The position numbers and the translations under genes were made by a program. The notes below the pieces were generated by a model. The model was given only the letters and a program-made list of their open reading frames with translations, did no database searches and was not told where the DNA came from. 64,000 nt of DNA from Gaoshiqia hydrogeniformans (GTDB taxonomy: Bacteria > Bacteroidota > Bacteroidia > Bacteroidales > Prolixibacteraceae), in contig NZ_CP186334.1 in assembly GCF_049347105.1 (NCBI RefSeq), forward strand, positions 4,030,001 through 4,094,000, given 5' to 3'. Shown here one piece after another: positions 7,610 through 15,907 of the stretch (position 1 is the stretch's first letter; each line of letters opens with the position of its first letter).

Positions 7610-8182
7610 TCAACGATTCAGAAAAGCGACTAATTTTTGCACGGCCCGGGCCCGGTGGCTGATTTTATTTTTTTCGGCCAGATCCATCTCTGCAAAACTC
7701 ATCCGGTATCCTTCCGGTTGGAAGATCGGGTCGTAGCCAAAGCCTTCGGTTCCTTTTTTTTCTTCCAGTATTTCTCCGTCAACAATACCATCCATGCGGG
7801 TTTCCTTCCCGTTTATCACCACCGAAATCACGGTTCGAAAACGGGCTTTGCGGTTTTTTGTTCCGTTTAACAGATGCAAAACTTTCTCCATATTGGCCTC
7901 CGCGTTTTTGTCTTCGCCGGCATAGCGGGCCGAGTATACGCCGGGCTCGCCGTTTAAGGCTTCAATTTCGAGCCCGGTGTCATCGGCAAAACAGTTATAT
8001 CCGTATTTGTTGTAGATGTAAAATGCCTTTTGCGAAGCATTTTCTTCCAGGGTAGGGCTGGTTTCCGGGATGTCTTCCGTGCAGCCGATATCTGTCAGGC
8101 CCAGCAGTTCAATCTCATCTCCCAGGATGTGCCTGATTTCTCTTAACTTATGTTGATTGTTTGTGGCAAAAACAAGTTTCAT
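7610..8182 (-). CDS. rdgB: XTP/dITP diphosphatase (Ham1/RdgB family)
   Basis: Nucleotide-pool cleaning enzyme that hydrolyses dITP, dXTP and ITP to monophosphates, 190 aa (family about 190-205). Landmarks are the N-terminal FATNNQHKLREI (5-16), FADDTGLEIEALNGEPGVYSAR split as FADDTGLEIEAL and GEPGVYSARYAG with the catalytic acidic residues, and the C-terminal GFGYDPIFQPEG, FAEM and KNKISHRARA. All expected motifs are present. It follows the HxlR gene by 11 bp and precedes recO, so the three are probably co-transcribed. Confidence 0.95.
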   Translation of the reverse strand: MKLVFATNNQHKLREIRHILGDEIELLGLTDIGCTEDIPETSPTLEENASQKAFYIYNKYGYNCFADDTGLEIEALNGEPGVYSARYAGEDKNAEANMEKVLHLLNGTKNRKARFRTVISVVINGKETRMDGIVDGEILEEKKGTEGFGYDPIFQPEGYRMSFAEMDLAEKNKISHRARAVQKLVAFLNR

Positions 8183-8193
8183 TTGTGTTGTAT

Positions 8194-8562
8194 TTAAATC
8201 GTGTTGAACTTATTCCTTGATTTCTCAATGGCTTCGAAGTTTGTTATAGCCCAGTTAGTCAGTGATTTGATGTGTGGAAGCAGGCTTTTACCTAATTCGG
8301 TCAGCCGGTATTCAACCCGGGGCGGAATTTCAGGATACAGCGTACGTAAAACCAGCCCGTCTGCTTCCAGCGTACGCAGGGTGACGGTCAGCATTTTTTG
8401 CGAAATGTCATTAATTGAGGCGCTTAAGTCTTTAAACCGCATGACGCCTGCTTCATCAAGGACCATCAGTAATAAAATCGACCACTTGTCGCCAAAACGA
8501 TCCAGTACATTCCGAACCGGACAATGTTCGTTCTTCGAATATTTTTCAACAATTTTCACCAT
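8194..8562 (-). CDS. HxlR family winged-helix transcriptional regulator
   Basis: 122-aa winged-helix DNA-binding protein of the HxlR (DUF24) type. CPVRNVLDRFGDKWSILLL (about 14-32) is the family hallmark, with Cys 14 a candidate redox-sensing residue by analogy with YodB/HypR-type members. LRTLEADGLVLRT gives the recognition/wing region and YRLTELGKSLLP the dimer helix. It is divergent from the NmrA-type oxidoreductase gene at 8712, the common arrangement in which HxlR represses a quinone- or aldehyde-responsive reductase. Confidence 0.92.
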   Translation of the reverse strand: MVKIVEKYSKNEHCPVRNVLDRFGDKWSILLLMVLDEAGVMRFKDLSASINDISQKMLTVTLRTLEADGLVLRTLYPEIPPRVEYRLTELGKSLLPHIKSLTNWAITNFEAIEKSRNKFNTI

Positions 8563-8711
8563 CGGGCTGTTCTGATAATCAATGATACTAACCTTTGTGT
8601 AACTAAGGGTTGTTTTTGTAACATATTGATATTGATAAAGTAACCACCTATTTTTGACTCTCCGAAAGTAAGTAAAATTCTTTTAGTTATTAATAATAAA
8701 ATGTAAAAATT
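8563..8711. promoter_or_regulatory. Divergent HxlR/NmrA control region
   Basis: 149 bp between divergent genes. GTAAC occurs three times on the plus strand (8599-8603, 8618-8622, 8640-8644), about two helical turns apart. These are candidate binding half-sites for the HxlR protein. The assignment is inference only. Confidence 0.35.
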
Positions 8712-9593
8712 ATGAAACGAATCATGGTTACCGGGGCGACCGGACAGTTGGGCGGGCAAGTCCTGAATTTTTTGATGCAAAAGGCCGGTGCAGTATCCAT
8801 ATCGGCGATTGCGAGAGACCCATCGAAAATTGCCGGTTTTCAGCAACAGGGCGTGTCTGTTTTCCAGGCTGATTACGACGATCTGGCTTCATTGATCAAA
8901 GCATTTGCAAATATTGATGTTCTTTACTTTGTTTCGGCCAGCGAAATTCCCAAACGGATGAAGCAGCACGAGAATGTATTGACAGCGGTTCGGGAAACAG
9001 GGGTGAAGCATGTGGTCTATACAAGTTTGCAACGAAAGGATGAAACGAAAGAGTCTCCCGTAGCGGCCGTCAGCGAGGTGCACTTGTACACCGAAAAATG
9101 GTTGAAGGAGTCGGGGATCACATACACCATCCTGAAGCATACCCTGTACAGCGAAGTAATTCCGATGTTTATCGGTGGACAGGTTTTTGACAGCGGACAG
9201 ATTTACCTGCCTGCCGGGGATGGGAAGGCAGCTTTTGCCACCTGTACCGATATGGCCGAGGCAAGCGCCAACATTTTAACAACATCCGGACATAATAATA
9301 AAGTTTACGAAATAGCTTCCGGGCAGACGTACTCTTACCACGATGTAGCGAAAATCCTCGGTGAAATCAGCGGGAAGGAAATCCGGTATGTTTCTCCGAC
9401 TGTCGGGGAATTCCAGAAAACCTTAAAAAGCTATGGGGCGCCCGAAGTGATTGTTATGATTGTTACCATTTTTAGCCAGGCAATTGCACTCGGCGAATAT
9501 GATCAGCCTGATCAAACACTGGCCGGACTTTTAGGACGTGAGCCCGAAACCTTGGCCAGTTTCCTGAAACGGCGGTATTCAAAATTTCAGTAA
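8712..9593 (+). CDS. NmrA-like / QorB-like NAD(P)-dependent oxidoreductase
   Basis: Atypical short-chain dehydrogenase of 293 aa in the NmrA/quinone oxidoreductase 2 group. The N-terminal Rossmann motif is MVTGATGQLGGQV (5-17). ADYDDLASL follows the second strand, YFVSASE and HVVYTSL mark strands 4-5, and the substrate half includes YEIASGQTYSYHDVA. The classical YxxxK pair is not in the usual place, as expected for NmrA-like members. It probably reduces quinones or similar electrophiles with NAD(P)H under control of the divergent HxlR gene; the substrate is inferred from context. Confidence 0.88.
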   Translation: MKRIMVTGATGQLGGQVLNFLMQKAGAVSISAIARDPSKIAGFQQQGVSVFQADYDDLASLIKAFANIDVLYFVSASEIPKRMKQHENVLTAVRETGVKHVVYTSLQRKDETKESPVAAVSEVHLYTEKWLKESGITYTILKHTLYSEVIPMFIGGQVFDSGQIYLPAGDGKAAFATCTDMAEASANILTTSGHNNKVYEIASGQTYSYHDVAKILGEISGKEIRYVSPTVGEFQKTLKSYGAPEVIVMIVTIFSQAIALGEYDQPDQTLAGLLGREPETLASFLKRRYSKFQ

Positions 9594-9634
9594 ATATTAA
9601 AGGCGTGTAAAACAAGGCTGATCAATAAAAATTT

Positions 9635-9642
9635 TAACTTTG
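9635..9642 (+). promoter_or_regulatory. -7 promoter element upstream of nfeD
   Basis: TAACTTTG matches TAnnTTTG and lies 27 nt before ATG 9670. This supports the ATG over a TTG at 9640 that overlaps the element. Confidence 0.5.
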
Positions 9643-9669
9643 AGTGACATATCATCAAAACCAGTTATT

Positions 9670-11085
9670 ATGAGATCAGCTTTGTTTTTGGTTATTTTTT
9701 CACTGTTTTCAGTCTTGTTTGTTCATGCGCAGGACGAGGGCGAAAAAAACGGTCAACCGAGTCAGGAAAAACTTGTTTACAAGTTGAATATCAAAGAAAA
9801 CATTGCACCTGCTATCTGGCGCCAAACCAAGCAGGCATTTGCCGAAGCCGACAGTTTAAAGGCCGACCTGATTCTGATCCACATGAATACATACGGCGGA
9901 ACGGTCCTCGATGCTGATTCCATTCGTACAAAGATTATCAATCATCCGATCCCTGTTTATGTTTTTATCGACAATAATGCCGCCAGCGCCGGGGCGCTGA
10001 TATCCATTGCCTGCGACAGTATTTACATGCGGAAAGGGGCATCTATCGGTGCGGCAACTGTGGTTAACCAAACCGGCGCCCAAATGCCCGATAAATACCA
10101 GTCGTACATGCGTTCCATCATGCGGGCCACTGCCGAATCGCACGGGGGCGACACCATCATTAGCGGGAGAGATACCACGTTTCGCTGGTTTCGCGATCCC
10201 CGGATCGCCGAAGCAATGGTCGACGAAAGCGTCTACATCAAAGGAATTATTGATACAGGCAAGGTGTTGACCTTTACTCCGACCGAGGCCATGAAACACG
10301 GCTTTTGTGAAGGGATAGCAGAAACAGTGCCTGAGGTGCTGGAAAAAATCGGCGTTGAAAATTACCGCATTGTTGAGTACAAACCCACCACGCTGGAGAA
10401 AATCATCGGCTTTTTGGTTAACCCGATTGTTTCCGGGATTTTGATTATGGCCATTTTAGGCGGAATTTATTTTGAGATGCAGACTCCCGGAATTGGCTTT
10501 CCGCTGGTGGTTGCCATCATCGCCGCTGTTACCTATTTTGCCCCCTTGTACCTGGAAGGACTGGCCGAACATTGGGAAATTCTGCTGTTTATTGTTGGCC
10601 TGATCCTTATCGGTGTCGAAATTTTTGTTTTACCCGGCTTTGGTGTAGCCGGCATCCTGGGCATCTTGTTTAGCTTTACCGCTTTGGTGTTGAGCTTACT
10701 GGATAATGTGCATTTTAATTTTGAAGGCGTAAATCCGGAAAAAATTACCACCGCGCTCACCACCGTGGTCGTGGGCCTTTTTACCGGTTTTGTATTGAGC
10801 CTGTTTCTCAGCAAACGCGCCTTTTCAGCCGATCGGGGGATGTTCAGAAACCTTTCTTTACACGAAACCCAGGAAAAAGAGAAGGGTTTTGTCGGAGTAG
10901 ATACCCGGATAAAAGGGTTGACAGGAAAGACAGGAACCGCTAATACCGTTTTACGTCCTTCAGGAAAAGTGCTGATTGAAGGAACGATTTACGATGCCGT
11001 TTCAAATTTGGGCATGATCGATAAAGGCGAAACGATTATCGTGGTAAGGGATGAAGCGGCCCAATTGTATGTCGAAAAGGCGTAA
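9670..11085 (+). CDS. NfeD family membrane serine protease (ClpP-class, long form)
   Basis: Long-form NfeD of 471 aa from ATG 9670, which starts a clean signal peptide (about 1-21, ending VHAQ). The ClpP/crotonase-type protease domain spans about 36-235. NNAASAGA holds the candidate nucleophile Ser107, and NTYGGTV is the oxyanion-side glycine loop. Four to five transmembrane helices follow (about 245-400). The C-terminal NfeD OB-fold domain (about 405-471) has GLTGKTGTA and LRPSGKVLIEGTIYDA. Family members act with SPFH/stomatin proteins in membrane quality control, but no SPFH gene is adjacent here. Confidence 0.93.
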   Translation: MRSALFLVIFSLFSVLFVHAQDEGEKNGQPSQEKLVYKLNIKENIAPAIWRQTKQAFAEADSLKADLILIHMNTYGGTVLDADSIRTKIINHPIPVYVFIDNNAASAGALISIACDSIYMRKGASIGAATVVNQTGAQMPDKYQSYMRSIMRATAESHGGDTIISGRDTTFRWFRDPRIAEAMVDESVYIKGIIDTGKVLTFTPTEAMKHGFCEGIAETVPEVLEKIGVENYRIVEYKPTTLEKIIGFLVNPIVSGILIMAILGGIYFEMQTPGIGFPLVVAIIAAVTYFAPLYLEGLAEHWEILLFIVGLILIGVEIFVLPGFGVAGILGILFSFTALVLSLLDNVHFNFEGVNPEKITTALTTVVVGLFTGFVLSLFLSKRAFSADRGMFRNLSLHETQEKEKGFVGVDTRIKGLTGKTGTANTVLRPSGKVLIEGTIYDAVSNLGMIDKGETIIVVRDEAAQLYVEKA

Positions 11086-11125
11086 ACAATTTTTTATTCT
11101 TTGATCATTACCAGAACACCGGAAC

Positions 11126-11548
11126 ATGTATACTTATCGATATCCGCGGCCGGCTTTAACGGTCGACGCCATTGTGCTGAAGCGTGAAACAAATGAGTTA
11201 TTGCTTATTCAGCGCGCAAAGGACCCGTTTGCCGGCAAATGGGCTTTGCCCGGAGGTTTTGTTGAAATGGGAGAGTTATTGGTTGATAGCTGTAGGCGTG
11301 AACTGGAAGAAGAAACCGGTTTAAAGCTACAGGAACTTATCCAGCTTAAAACCTACGATGCCATTGACCGGGATCCCCGCGAACGGATTATTTCGGTTGT
11401 ATTTTACGGATTTGCCGACCGCGATGCGATGGTCAGCGGCGCCGATGATGCCCTCCGGGCCGCCTGGTTCCCGCTTGACCAGCTTCCGGAACTGGCCTTC
11501 GACCACGATGTGATTATTTCGGACTTTAAAGCAGAGCTGATCCCGTAA
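11126..11548 (+). CDS. Nudix hydrolase
   Basis: 140-aa Nudix protein resembling ADP-ribose pyrophosphatase/YjhB-like enzymes. The Nudix box runs from about residue 43 to 66, with GGFVEMGE followed by RELEEETGL, matching GX5EX7REUXEEXGU with all metal-binding glutamates present. TVDAIVLKR at the N-terminus and AAWFPLDQLPELAFDHD near the end are typical. It lies 40 bp after nfeD on the same strand and converges on wbqC. The exact nucleoside-diphosphate substrate cannot be read from the sequence. Confidence 0.92.
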   Translation: MYTYRYPRPALTVDAIVLKRETNELLLIQRAKDPFAGKWALPGGFVEMGELLVDSCRRELEEETGLKLQELIQLKTYDAIDRDPRERIISVVFYGFADRDAMVSGADDALRAAWFPLDQLPELAFDHDVIISDFKAELIP

Positions 11549-11586
11549 TCAGGGAATTGCTTTTAGAAAAATATTCGCAGGGGAGG

Positions 11587-12261
11587 CTATGGGTGAAAAG
11601 TGGTCCCGTTGCCGGGATCGCCGATGCTTTTTAAGATGATTTCGTAACTGGCCGGGCCACAGTTAAACAACAGGTCGATGATGCTCAGGTTGGGAACAAA
11701 GCCGAATTTGTCGTCAAATACCTGTGAGTAGGGTACCGGTAAAAATGACGGATCTACCTGGTTTTTTTGCTGTTTTGGCTGAATGGCCTCCCGGAAGTTC
11801 AGACAGCCTTCAGGAACGTCTTCAAACTGTTCTGTAAGGCGGATTTCCGGGTTAATTTCCAGAATATCAAACACAACTTGCAGCAACCGGTTGTTGAAAT
11901 CGAGCAAAAAATCAAACCGTTTTTCGTAGAACGGCCGAAAATCAGCCTCAAGAATTTCGAAGAAAGGCGAGGTATTGTAAGCCGAAACAATGGCTTGCCA
12001 GTGAATGTGCGGCCAATTGGTGTCGTATGAAATACGGAGGTCTTTTATTTTTTGCCGGGGACTGCGTCCTTTTTCCACCGGAATAATCAGCGGTTCAGGG
12101 CCGTTTGCTGCCAGGATGATTGTCCGGTTCCGGTAAGTTTGTTTCACGAAATGCTCCTGACTTTCTATCCGGACAGTCCGGCAGCTTAAAAATTTTGTGA
12201 GGTACTGAACAGGCGGCAGATAAGCCGTACTTAAAAGAATTTCCGGTCGCATCGGTATCAT
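11587..12261 (-). CDS. WbqC family protein
   Basis: 224-aa protein of the WbqC-like family, found in Bacteroidota next to dapB and lepB as here. The N-terminal STAYLPPVQYLTKFL, the central LIIPVEKG and SYDTNWPHIHWQAIVSAYNTSPFFE (read as SYDTNWPHIHW and AYNTSPFFE) and FLLDFNNRLL are family landmarks. Some members act in glycan or O-antigen biosynthesis, but the core function in this gene order is unknown. The ATG overlaps the stop codon of lapA (ATGA), indicating translational coupling. Confidence 0.88.
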   Translation of the reverse strand: MIPMRPEILLSTAYLPPVQYLTKFLSCRTVRIESQEHFVKQTYRNRTIILAANGPEPLIIPVEKGRSPRQKIKDLRISYDTNWPHIHWQAIVSAYNTSPFFEILEADFRPFYEKRFDFLLDFNNRLLQVVFDILEINPEIRLTEQFEDVPEGCLNFREAIQPKQQKNQVDPSFLPVPYSQVFDDKFGFVPNLSIIDLLFNCGPASYEIILKSIGDPGNGTTFHP

Positions 12262-12581
12262 CAGCTAAAAAAACCTTTTTCCGGTCCGCCGGTGATTTCA
12301 ATCCCTTCCGGATGATTCTCTTTTTCAAACGGTTCCTCTGTCAACTCATCAATTTCTTCCTGTTGCGCTTGAACCTGTGATTTCAGTTTTAATATTTTAG
12401 GATAATAAAGCACAAAGGCAATCACAAAACCAAGAATCAGGCTGACGATCAGCGCCAGGATGAGCGGAATGTCGCTGATTTGCCAAAAGAGCAGCTTAAC
12501 AGTGATTAAGGTCGAATTTTGCAAGGTGAAAATAACCAGCAGCAAAATTAAGATCAGGATAAAAATAACTCCGGCAGCCAT
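12261..12581 (-). CDS. LapA family (DUF1049) membrane protein
   Basis: 106-aa inner-membrane protein. Two transmembrane helices (about 3-22 and 40-60) flank the family motif FTLQNSTLITVKLLFW (18-33), followed by a short coiled-coil-like segment (KILKLKSQVQAQQEEIDEL) and an acidic tail. LapA/YciS-type proteins partner LapB in LPS regulation in enterobacteria, but this role is not established in Bacteroidota. It overlaps wbqC by 1 bp and is separated from lepB by a terminator. Confidence 0.85.
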   Translation of the reverse strand: MAAGVIFILILILLLVIFTLQNSTLITVKLLFWQISDIPLILALIVSLILGFVIAFVLYYPKILKLKSQVQAQQEEIDELTEEPFEKENHPEGIEITGGPEKGFFS

Positions 12582-12606
12582 AATATTACTTTTTTCTGAA
12601 AAGTAT

Positions 12607-12647
12607 GAAAAAAAGAGGAATCAACCAATCGGATGATTCCCCTTTTT
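12607..12647 (-). terminator. Intrinsic terminator after lepB, inside the dapB-lepB-lapA-wbqC cluster
   Basis: Inverted repeat (GGAATCA at 12617-12623, TGATTCC at 12634-12640) extended by complementary A and T runs. Read on the minus strand it ends in a run of T's. It implies that lapA-wbqC is separately transcribed or fed by read-through. Confidence 0.7.
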
Positions 12648-12678
12648 ACGGAACGAATCCTGAAGAAAATATCTTCGT

Positions 12679-14019
12679 TTAATGTACGAGCTTAAACAGG
12701 CGGTTAAACCTGATTTTACCCGGCAGGCTTTTTTCTTTGTCCAACGACAGCCAGATAAATACTGCTTTCCCCACGACGTGGTCTTCGGGAACAAATCCCC
12801 AATAGCGCGAATCGGCCGAGTTGTGGCGGTTATCTCCCATCATCCAGAAATAATCCATTTCGAAGGTATAGGTAGTGGCTGCAGCGCCGTCAATGTAAAT
12901 GGTATTGTTTTTTACCGAGAGGTCGTGGCCTTCGTACAGGTTGATAATCCGCTCGTACAGCGGAAGATTGTCGGTGGTGAGCTTAATTGTTTTTCCTTTT
13001 TTCGGGATTTCGAGCGGTCCGAAATTATCGACATTCCAGGGATAATTTTCGTGGAACGGAAAAATATTTTTATCCCAGTTGCCGGCGGCCATGTTAACCT
13101 TTTTTGCCGAGGTTACATTGCTCAGTTTCTCAATTTCGGCCACTTGTTCGGCCGACATCGGGAACAAAAACTGCGAGCTGTTGAATACCTGCTGGTCGGC
13201 GCGCGAGATGCCGATTTTTTCGAGTGTCCGTTTATTGATTCCGGTTCCGTTGGTTGTTACGATGTAGTCGTACTGGACGCCCGGAAAATGTTCCTGTTCT
13301 TTTCCGTTGACATAAACCTGGCCGTCTTTCAGCTCAATGACATCGCCGGGCAAGCCAATGCAGCGTTTGATGTAGTTTTCGCGTTTATCAACCGGGCGGC
13401 TGATAATTTCGCCGAAGGTGCGCGTGTCGGACCAAACCCGTTCGCGGCCATAGTTACGCACCAGGTTGTAATAACTTTGCGTGGGCATATTGGTTGCCAC
13501 CGTGTCGCCTTCGGGGAAGTTGAATACCACGACATCGTTGTTTTTTACCTCGCCAAAACCTGCGATCCGCTTATACGGGCGTTGGATCCATTCAGAATAG
13601 GATTTCGTTTTTTGCGTCAGGGGCATGGTGTGGTGGACAAAGGGGAAGGAGAGCGGCGTGTTGGGCAGTTTGGGCCCGTATGATGTTTTGCTCACAAACA
13701 AAAAATCGCCGACCAGCATGGATTTTTCCATCGATGAGGTGGGGATAGTGTACGCTTCGATGAAAAACATCCGGATAAAGGTAGCGGCAATCACCGCGAA
13801 AATAATGGCGTCGACCCATTCAACCACCTTGGTTTGTTTTCCCTCAGGCGGGTTTTTCTTTTTCCAGAATGCCCAGTGGACTTTTTTGGTCACATACATG
13901 TCGAACAGGATGGCCAGGCCGATAAACCACCAGTAGTTTTCGAGCCACAAAACCCACAAACTGTAGATCAGTCCGACAAGGATGAACTTGAACCATTTGT
14001 TGGTTAATATATTTCTCAT
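12679..14019 (-). CDS. lepB: Signal peptidase I
   Basis: Type I signal peptidase, 446 aa, the long Bacteroidota form. N-terminal transmembrane segments lie at about 11-45 and 68-86. The catalytic serine is Ser96 in IPTSSM, and the general-base lysine is about Lys218 in YIKRCIGLPGD. A long periplasmic insertion (about 245-375) precedes the conserved box MMGDNRHNSADSRYWGFVP. It cleaves signal peptides of exported proteins at the inner membrane. It begins 11 bp downstream of dapB on the same strand and ends at an intrinsic terminator. Confidence 0.96.
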   Translation of the reverse strand: MRNILTNKWFKFILVGLIYSLWVLWLENYWWFIGLAILFDMYVTKKVHWAFWKKKNPPEGKQTKVVEWVDAIIFAVIAATFIRMFFIEAYTIPTSSMEKSMLVGDFLFVSKTSYGPKLPNTPLSFPFVHHTMPLTQKTKSYSEWIQRPYKRIAGFGEVKNNDVVVFNFPEGDTVATNMPTQSYYNLVRNYGRERVWSDTRTFGEIISRPVDKRENYIKRCIGLPGDVIELKDGQVYVNGKEQEHFPGVQYDYIVTTNGTGINKRTLEKIGISRADQQVFNSSQFLFPMSAEQVAEIEKLSNVTSAKKVNMAAGNWDKNIFPFHENYPWNVDNFGPLEIPKKGKTIKLTTDNLPLYERIINLYEGHDLSVKNNTIYIDGAAATTYTFEMDYFWMMGDNRHNSADSRYWGFVPEDHVVGKAVFIWLSLDKEKSLPGKIRFNRLFKLVH

Positions 14020-14030
14020 AAGGATATATT

Positions 14031-14750
14031 TTAAGATAAGTTTAACAGATCGTTCATGCTTAAAAGGCCTTTTTTGCCGATACTGAATTCGGCTGCCAGC
14101 ACGGCCCCCAAAGCAAAACCTTGCCGGCTTTTAGCGCTGTGTTCAATCAGGATATGGTCGACGTCTGATTCGTATTTAATGCGGTGAATGCCCGGAACCT
14201 GTCCTTCCCGGATTGCGCGGATGTGCAGTTGACCGGCGGTTTGGGGCTCGTCGAGTGTCCACGATTTTTTTCCGGGATGATTTTCAAACAAACCTTCGGC
14301 CAATGTAAGGGCTGTTCCGCTGGGGGCATCCAGTTTTTGGGTGTGGTGTACTTCTTCCATCTGAATGTCGTATTCCGGGCGGTTCGCCATTAAAGAAGCC
14401 AGCTTTTTATTCAGGGCAAAAAACAGGTTTACCCCCAGGCTAAAGTTCGACGCGTAAAAGAATGTTCCTTCCCGCTGGTTCATCTCCGAAATAACTTCAT
14501 CCTTTTTTCCCAGCCAGCCGGTTGTTCCGCTTACAACAGGGATACCAGCCTCGAAGCAAAGCTTATAATTGTTGATTGCCGAGGCAGGGATCGTAAACTC
14601 GATAGCTACGTCGGCTTTCTTTAAATTGTCGATGGTCAGTTCGTGTTGATTTGTAATGTCAATTTTTAATACAATTTCATGACCGCGGTCAAGGGCAATC
14701 TGTTCAATGATTTTACCCATTTTCCCGTATCCAATCAAGGCAATCTTCAT
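14031..14750 (-). CDS. dapB: 4-hydroxy-tetrahydrodipicolinate reductase
   Basis: DapB, 239 aa, reduces 4-hydroxy-tetrahydrodipicolinate with NAD(P)H in lysine and diaminopimelate synthesis. The N-terminal nucleotide-binding motif is GYGKMGK (7-13). The catalytic segment is EVHHTQKLDAPSGTAL (about 133-148), with the conserved His pair and KxDxPSGTA. VSGTTGW and YASNFSLGVN are present. It is somewhat shorter than proteobacterial enzymes, as is usual in Bacteroidota. It leads the dapB-lepB pair. Confidence 0.96.
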   Translation of the reverse strand: MKIALIGYGKMGKIIEQIALDRGHEIVLKIDITNQHELTIDNLKKADVAIEFTIPASAINNYKLCFEAGIPVVSGTTGWLGKKDEVISEMNQREGTFFYASNFSLGVNLFFALNKKLASLMANRPEYDIQMEEVHHTQKLDAPSGTALTLAEGLFENHPGKKSWTLDEPQTAGQLHIRAIREGQVPGIHRIKYESDVDHILIEHSAKSRQGFALGAVLAAEFSIGKKGLLSMNDLLNLS

Positions 14751-14974
14751 ATCTTAACGTCTAAATATTATCAATTTTTGGGCTTGATTTTTTTCCATAA
14801 AACAGCATGTTAGGCGAACCAGACTTCCTGTCTTCCCGTATTTCAACAAAGCTTACAAAGATATAAATTACAGGCTAAAACTATCATTTGTTTGAGTCCG
14901 GTTCATTTTTTTTCGACAAACCGGCCCGGAGTTTCGGTATAAAACGTATCGTGCCCTTTTTTTACAGATCAAAA

Positions 14975-14982
14975 TACTTTTG
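14975..14982 (+). promoter_or_regulatory. Candidate -7 element upstream of the HAD hydrolase gene
   Basis: TACTTTTG matches TAnnTTTG and lies 42 nt before ATG 15025. The rest of the 274-bp divergent gap 14751-15024 shows nothing recognisable. Confidence 0.4.
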
Positions 14983-15024
14983 TAGATTTATCAAAATTTT
15001 GAGGTATCAGAATCAATTTGTTGG

Positions 15025-15861
15025 ATGGGTATGGATAAAAATATCGGATTAGTGGCCACGGATTTGGACGGAACTTTGTTGCGGAATGATAAAACCATCA
15101 GCCCGGAAGACTTGGACATGTTACACCTGCTGGGTGAACGGAAAATTACGCGGGTGGTGGCTACCGGGCGTAATTATTTGAAAGTGAGAGAAGTTATCCC
15201 CGATCATATCCCCTTTGATTTTGTTGCTTTTTCGTCGGGGGCGGGTATTTACGATTGTCGGAACAACCGCTTGCTCTATCAGCAAAATATTCCGAAAGAT
15301 ACGGTCAATAAGATACTTCAATGGCTTATTTCGAAGGATTTGAATTTTCATTTGTTCCGCGAGGTGCCCGATAACTTCAGGTGCTGGTATCACCGGGGAG
15401 CAGAAGTTTGCCACGAGTTTGAACGCTATTTTACCTATCATAACCCGGTTTCGGAAGCGCTTCCTGCCAGCGGCCGGATTGATTCGGATGCCTGCCAGTT
15501 TCTGGTTATTTTTAAAGAAGCCGAACGGTTTTATGAGCTTAAAGAGATTTTGGAACAACGCTTTGATAACATAAAAGTATTGCGGGCAAGTTCGCCCTTA
15601 CTTACGGGTTATGTTTGGATGGAAATTTTTCACGCGGGTGTTTCCAAAGGAAATGCCATCCGGTATTTGTGCGACTATCTGAATATTCTCCGGGAAGCAA
15701 CTTTCGGCATTGGCAACGATTACAACGACCTGGATCTACTCGACTTCACCGGCTTTTCGTACCTGGTTGAAAACGGTCCTGACGAATTAAAACACAGGTA
15801 TCGTCCGGCGCCAAGCAACGAGGCCAATGCGTTCAGCGAAAGCCTTAAAAATCATTTGTAA
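15025..15861 (+). CDS. Cof-type HAD-IIB family hydrolase
   Basis: 278-aa haloacid-dehalogenase-superfamily phosphatase of the Cof/YbiV type. Motif I is DLDGTLL with the nucleophile Asp and its +2 Asp (about 12-18), motif II is VVATGRN, motif III is the Lys of GVSKGNAI, and motif IV is GNDYNDLDLL. The C2B cap occupies about 85-195. Substrates are probably sugar phosphates or similar metabolites. The peptidase gene follows closely on the same strand. Confidence 0.92.
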   Translation: MGMDKNIGLVATDLDGTLLRNDKTISPEDLDMLHLLGERKITRVVATGRNYLKVREVIPDHIPFDFVAFSSGAGIYDCRNNRLLYQQNIPKDTVNKILQWLISKDLNFHLFREVPDNFRCWYHRGAEVCHEFERYFTYHNPVSEALPASGRIDSDACQFLVIFKEAERFYELKEILEQRFDNIKVLRASSPLLTGYVWMEIFHAGVSKGNAIRYLCDYLNILREATFGIGNDYNDLDLLDFTGFSYLVENGPDELKHRYRPAPSNEANAFSESLKNHL

Positions 15862-15907
15862 TTCGATGACACCGACAGATACTTATTTAAAAATAAAATA
15901 TAAAACT

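Noticed and set aside
11530..11570. Possible terminator between the Nudix gene and wbqC
   Set aside because: Only a 4-5-bp TCCC/GGGA pairing overlapping the stop codon, without a T-run; too weak to support.
12682..13683. Long plus-strand open frame of 333 codons
   Set aside because: It lies entirely antisense to lepB, whose catalytic motifs are unmistakable; the frame has no family resemblance and reflects codon bias.
15827..15907. Upstream start for the M16 peptidase
   Set aside because: It would overlap the HAD hydrolase gene and place 27 residues before an otherwise perfect signal peptide.
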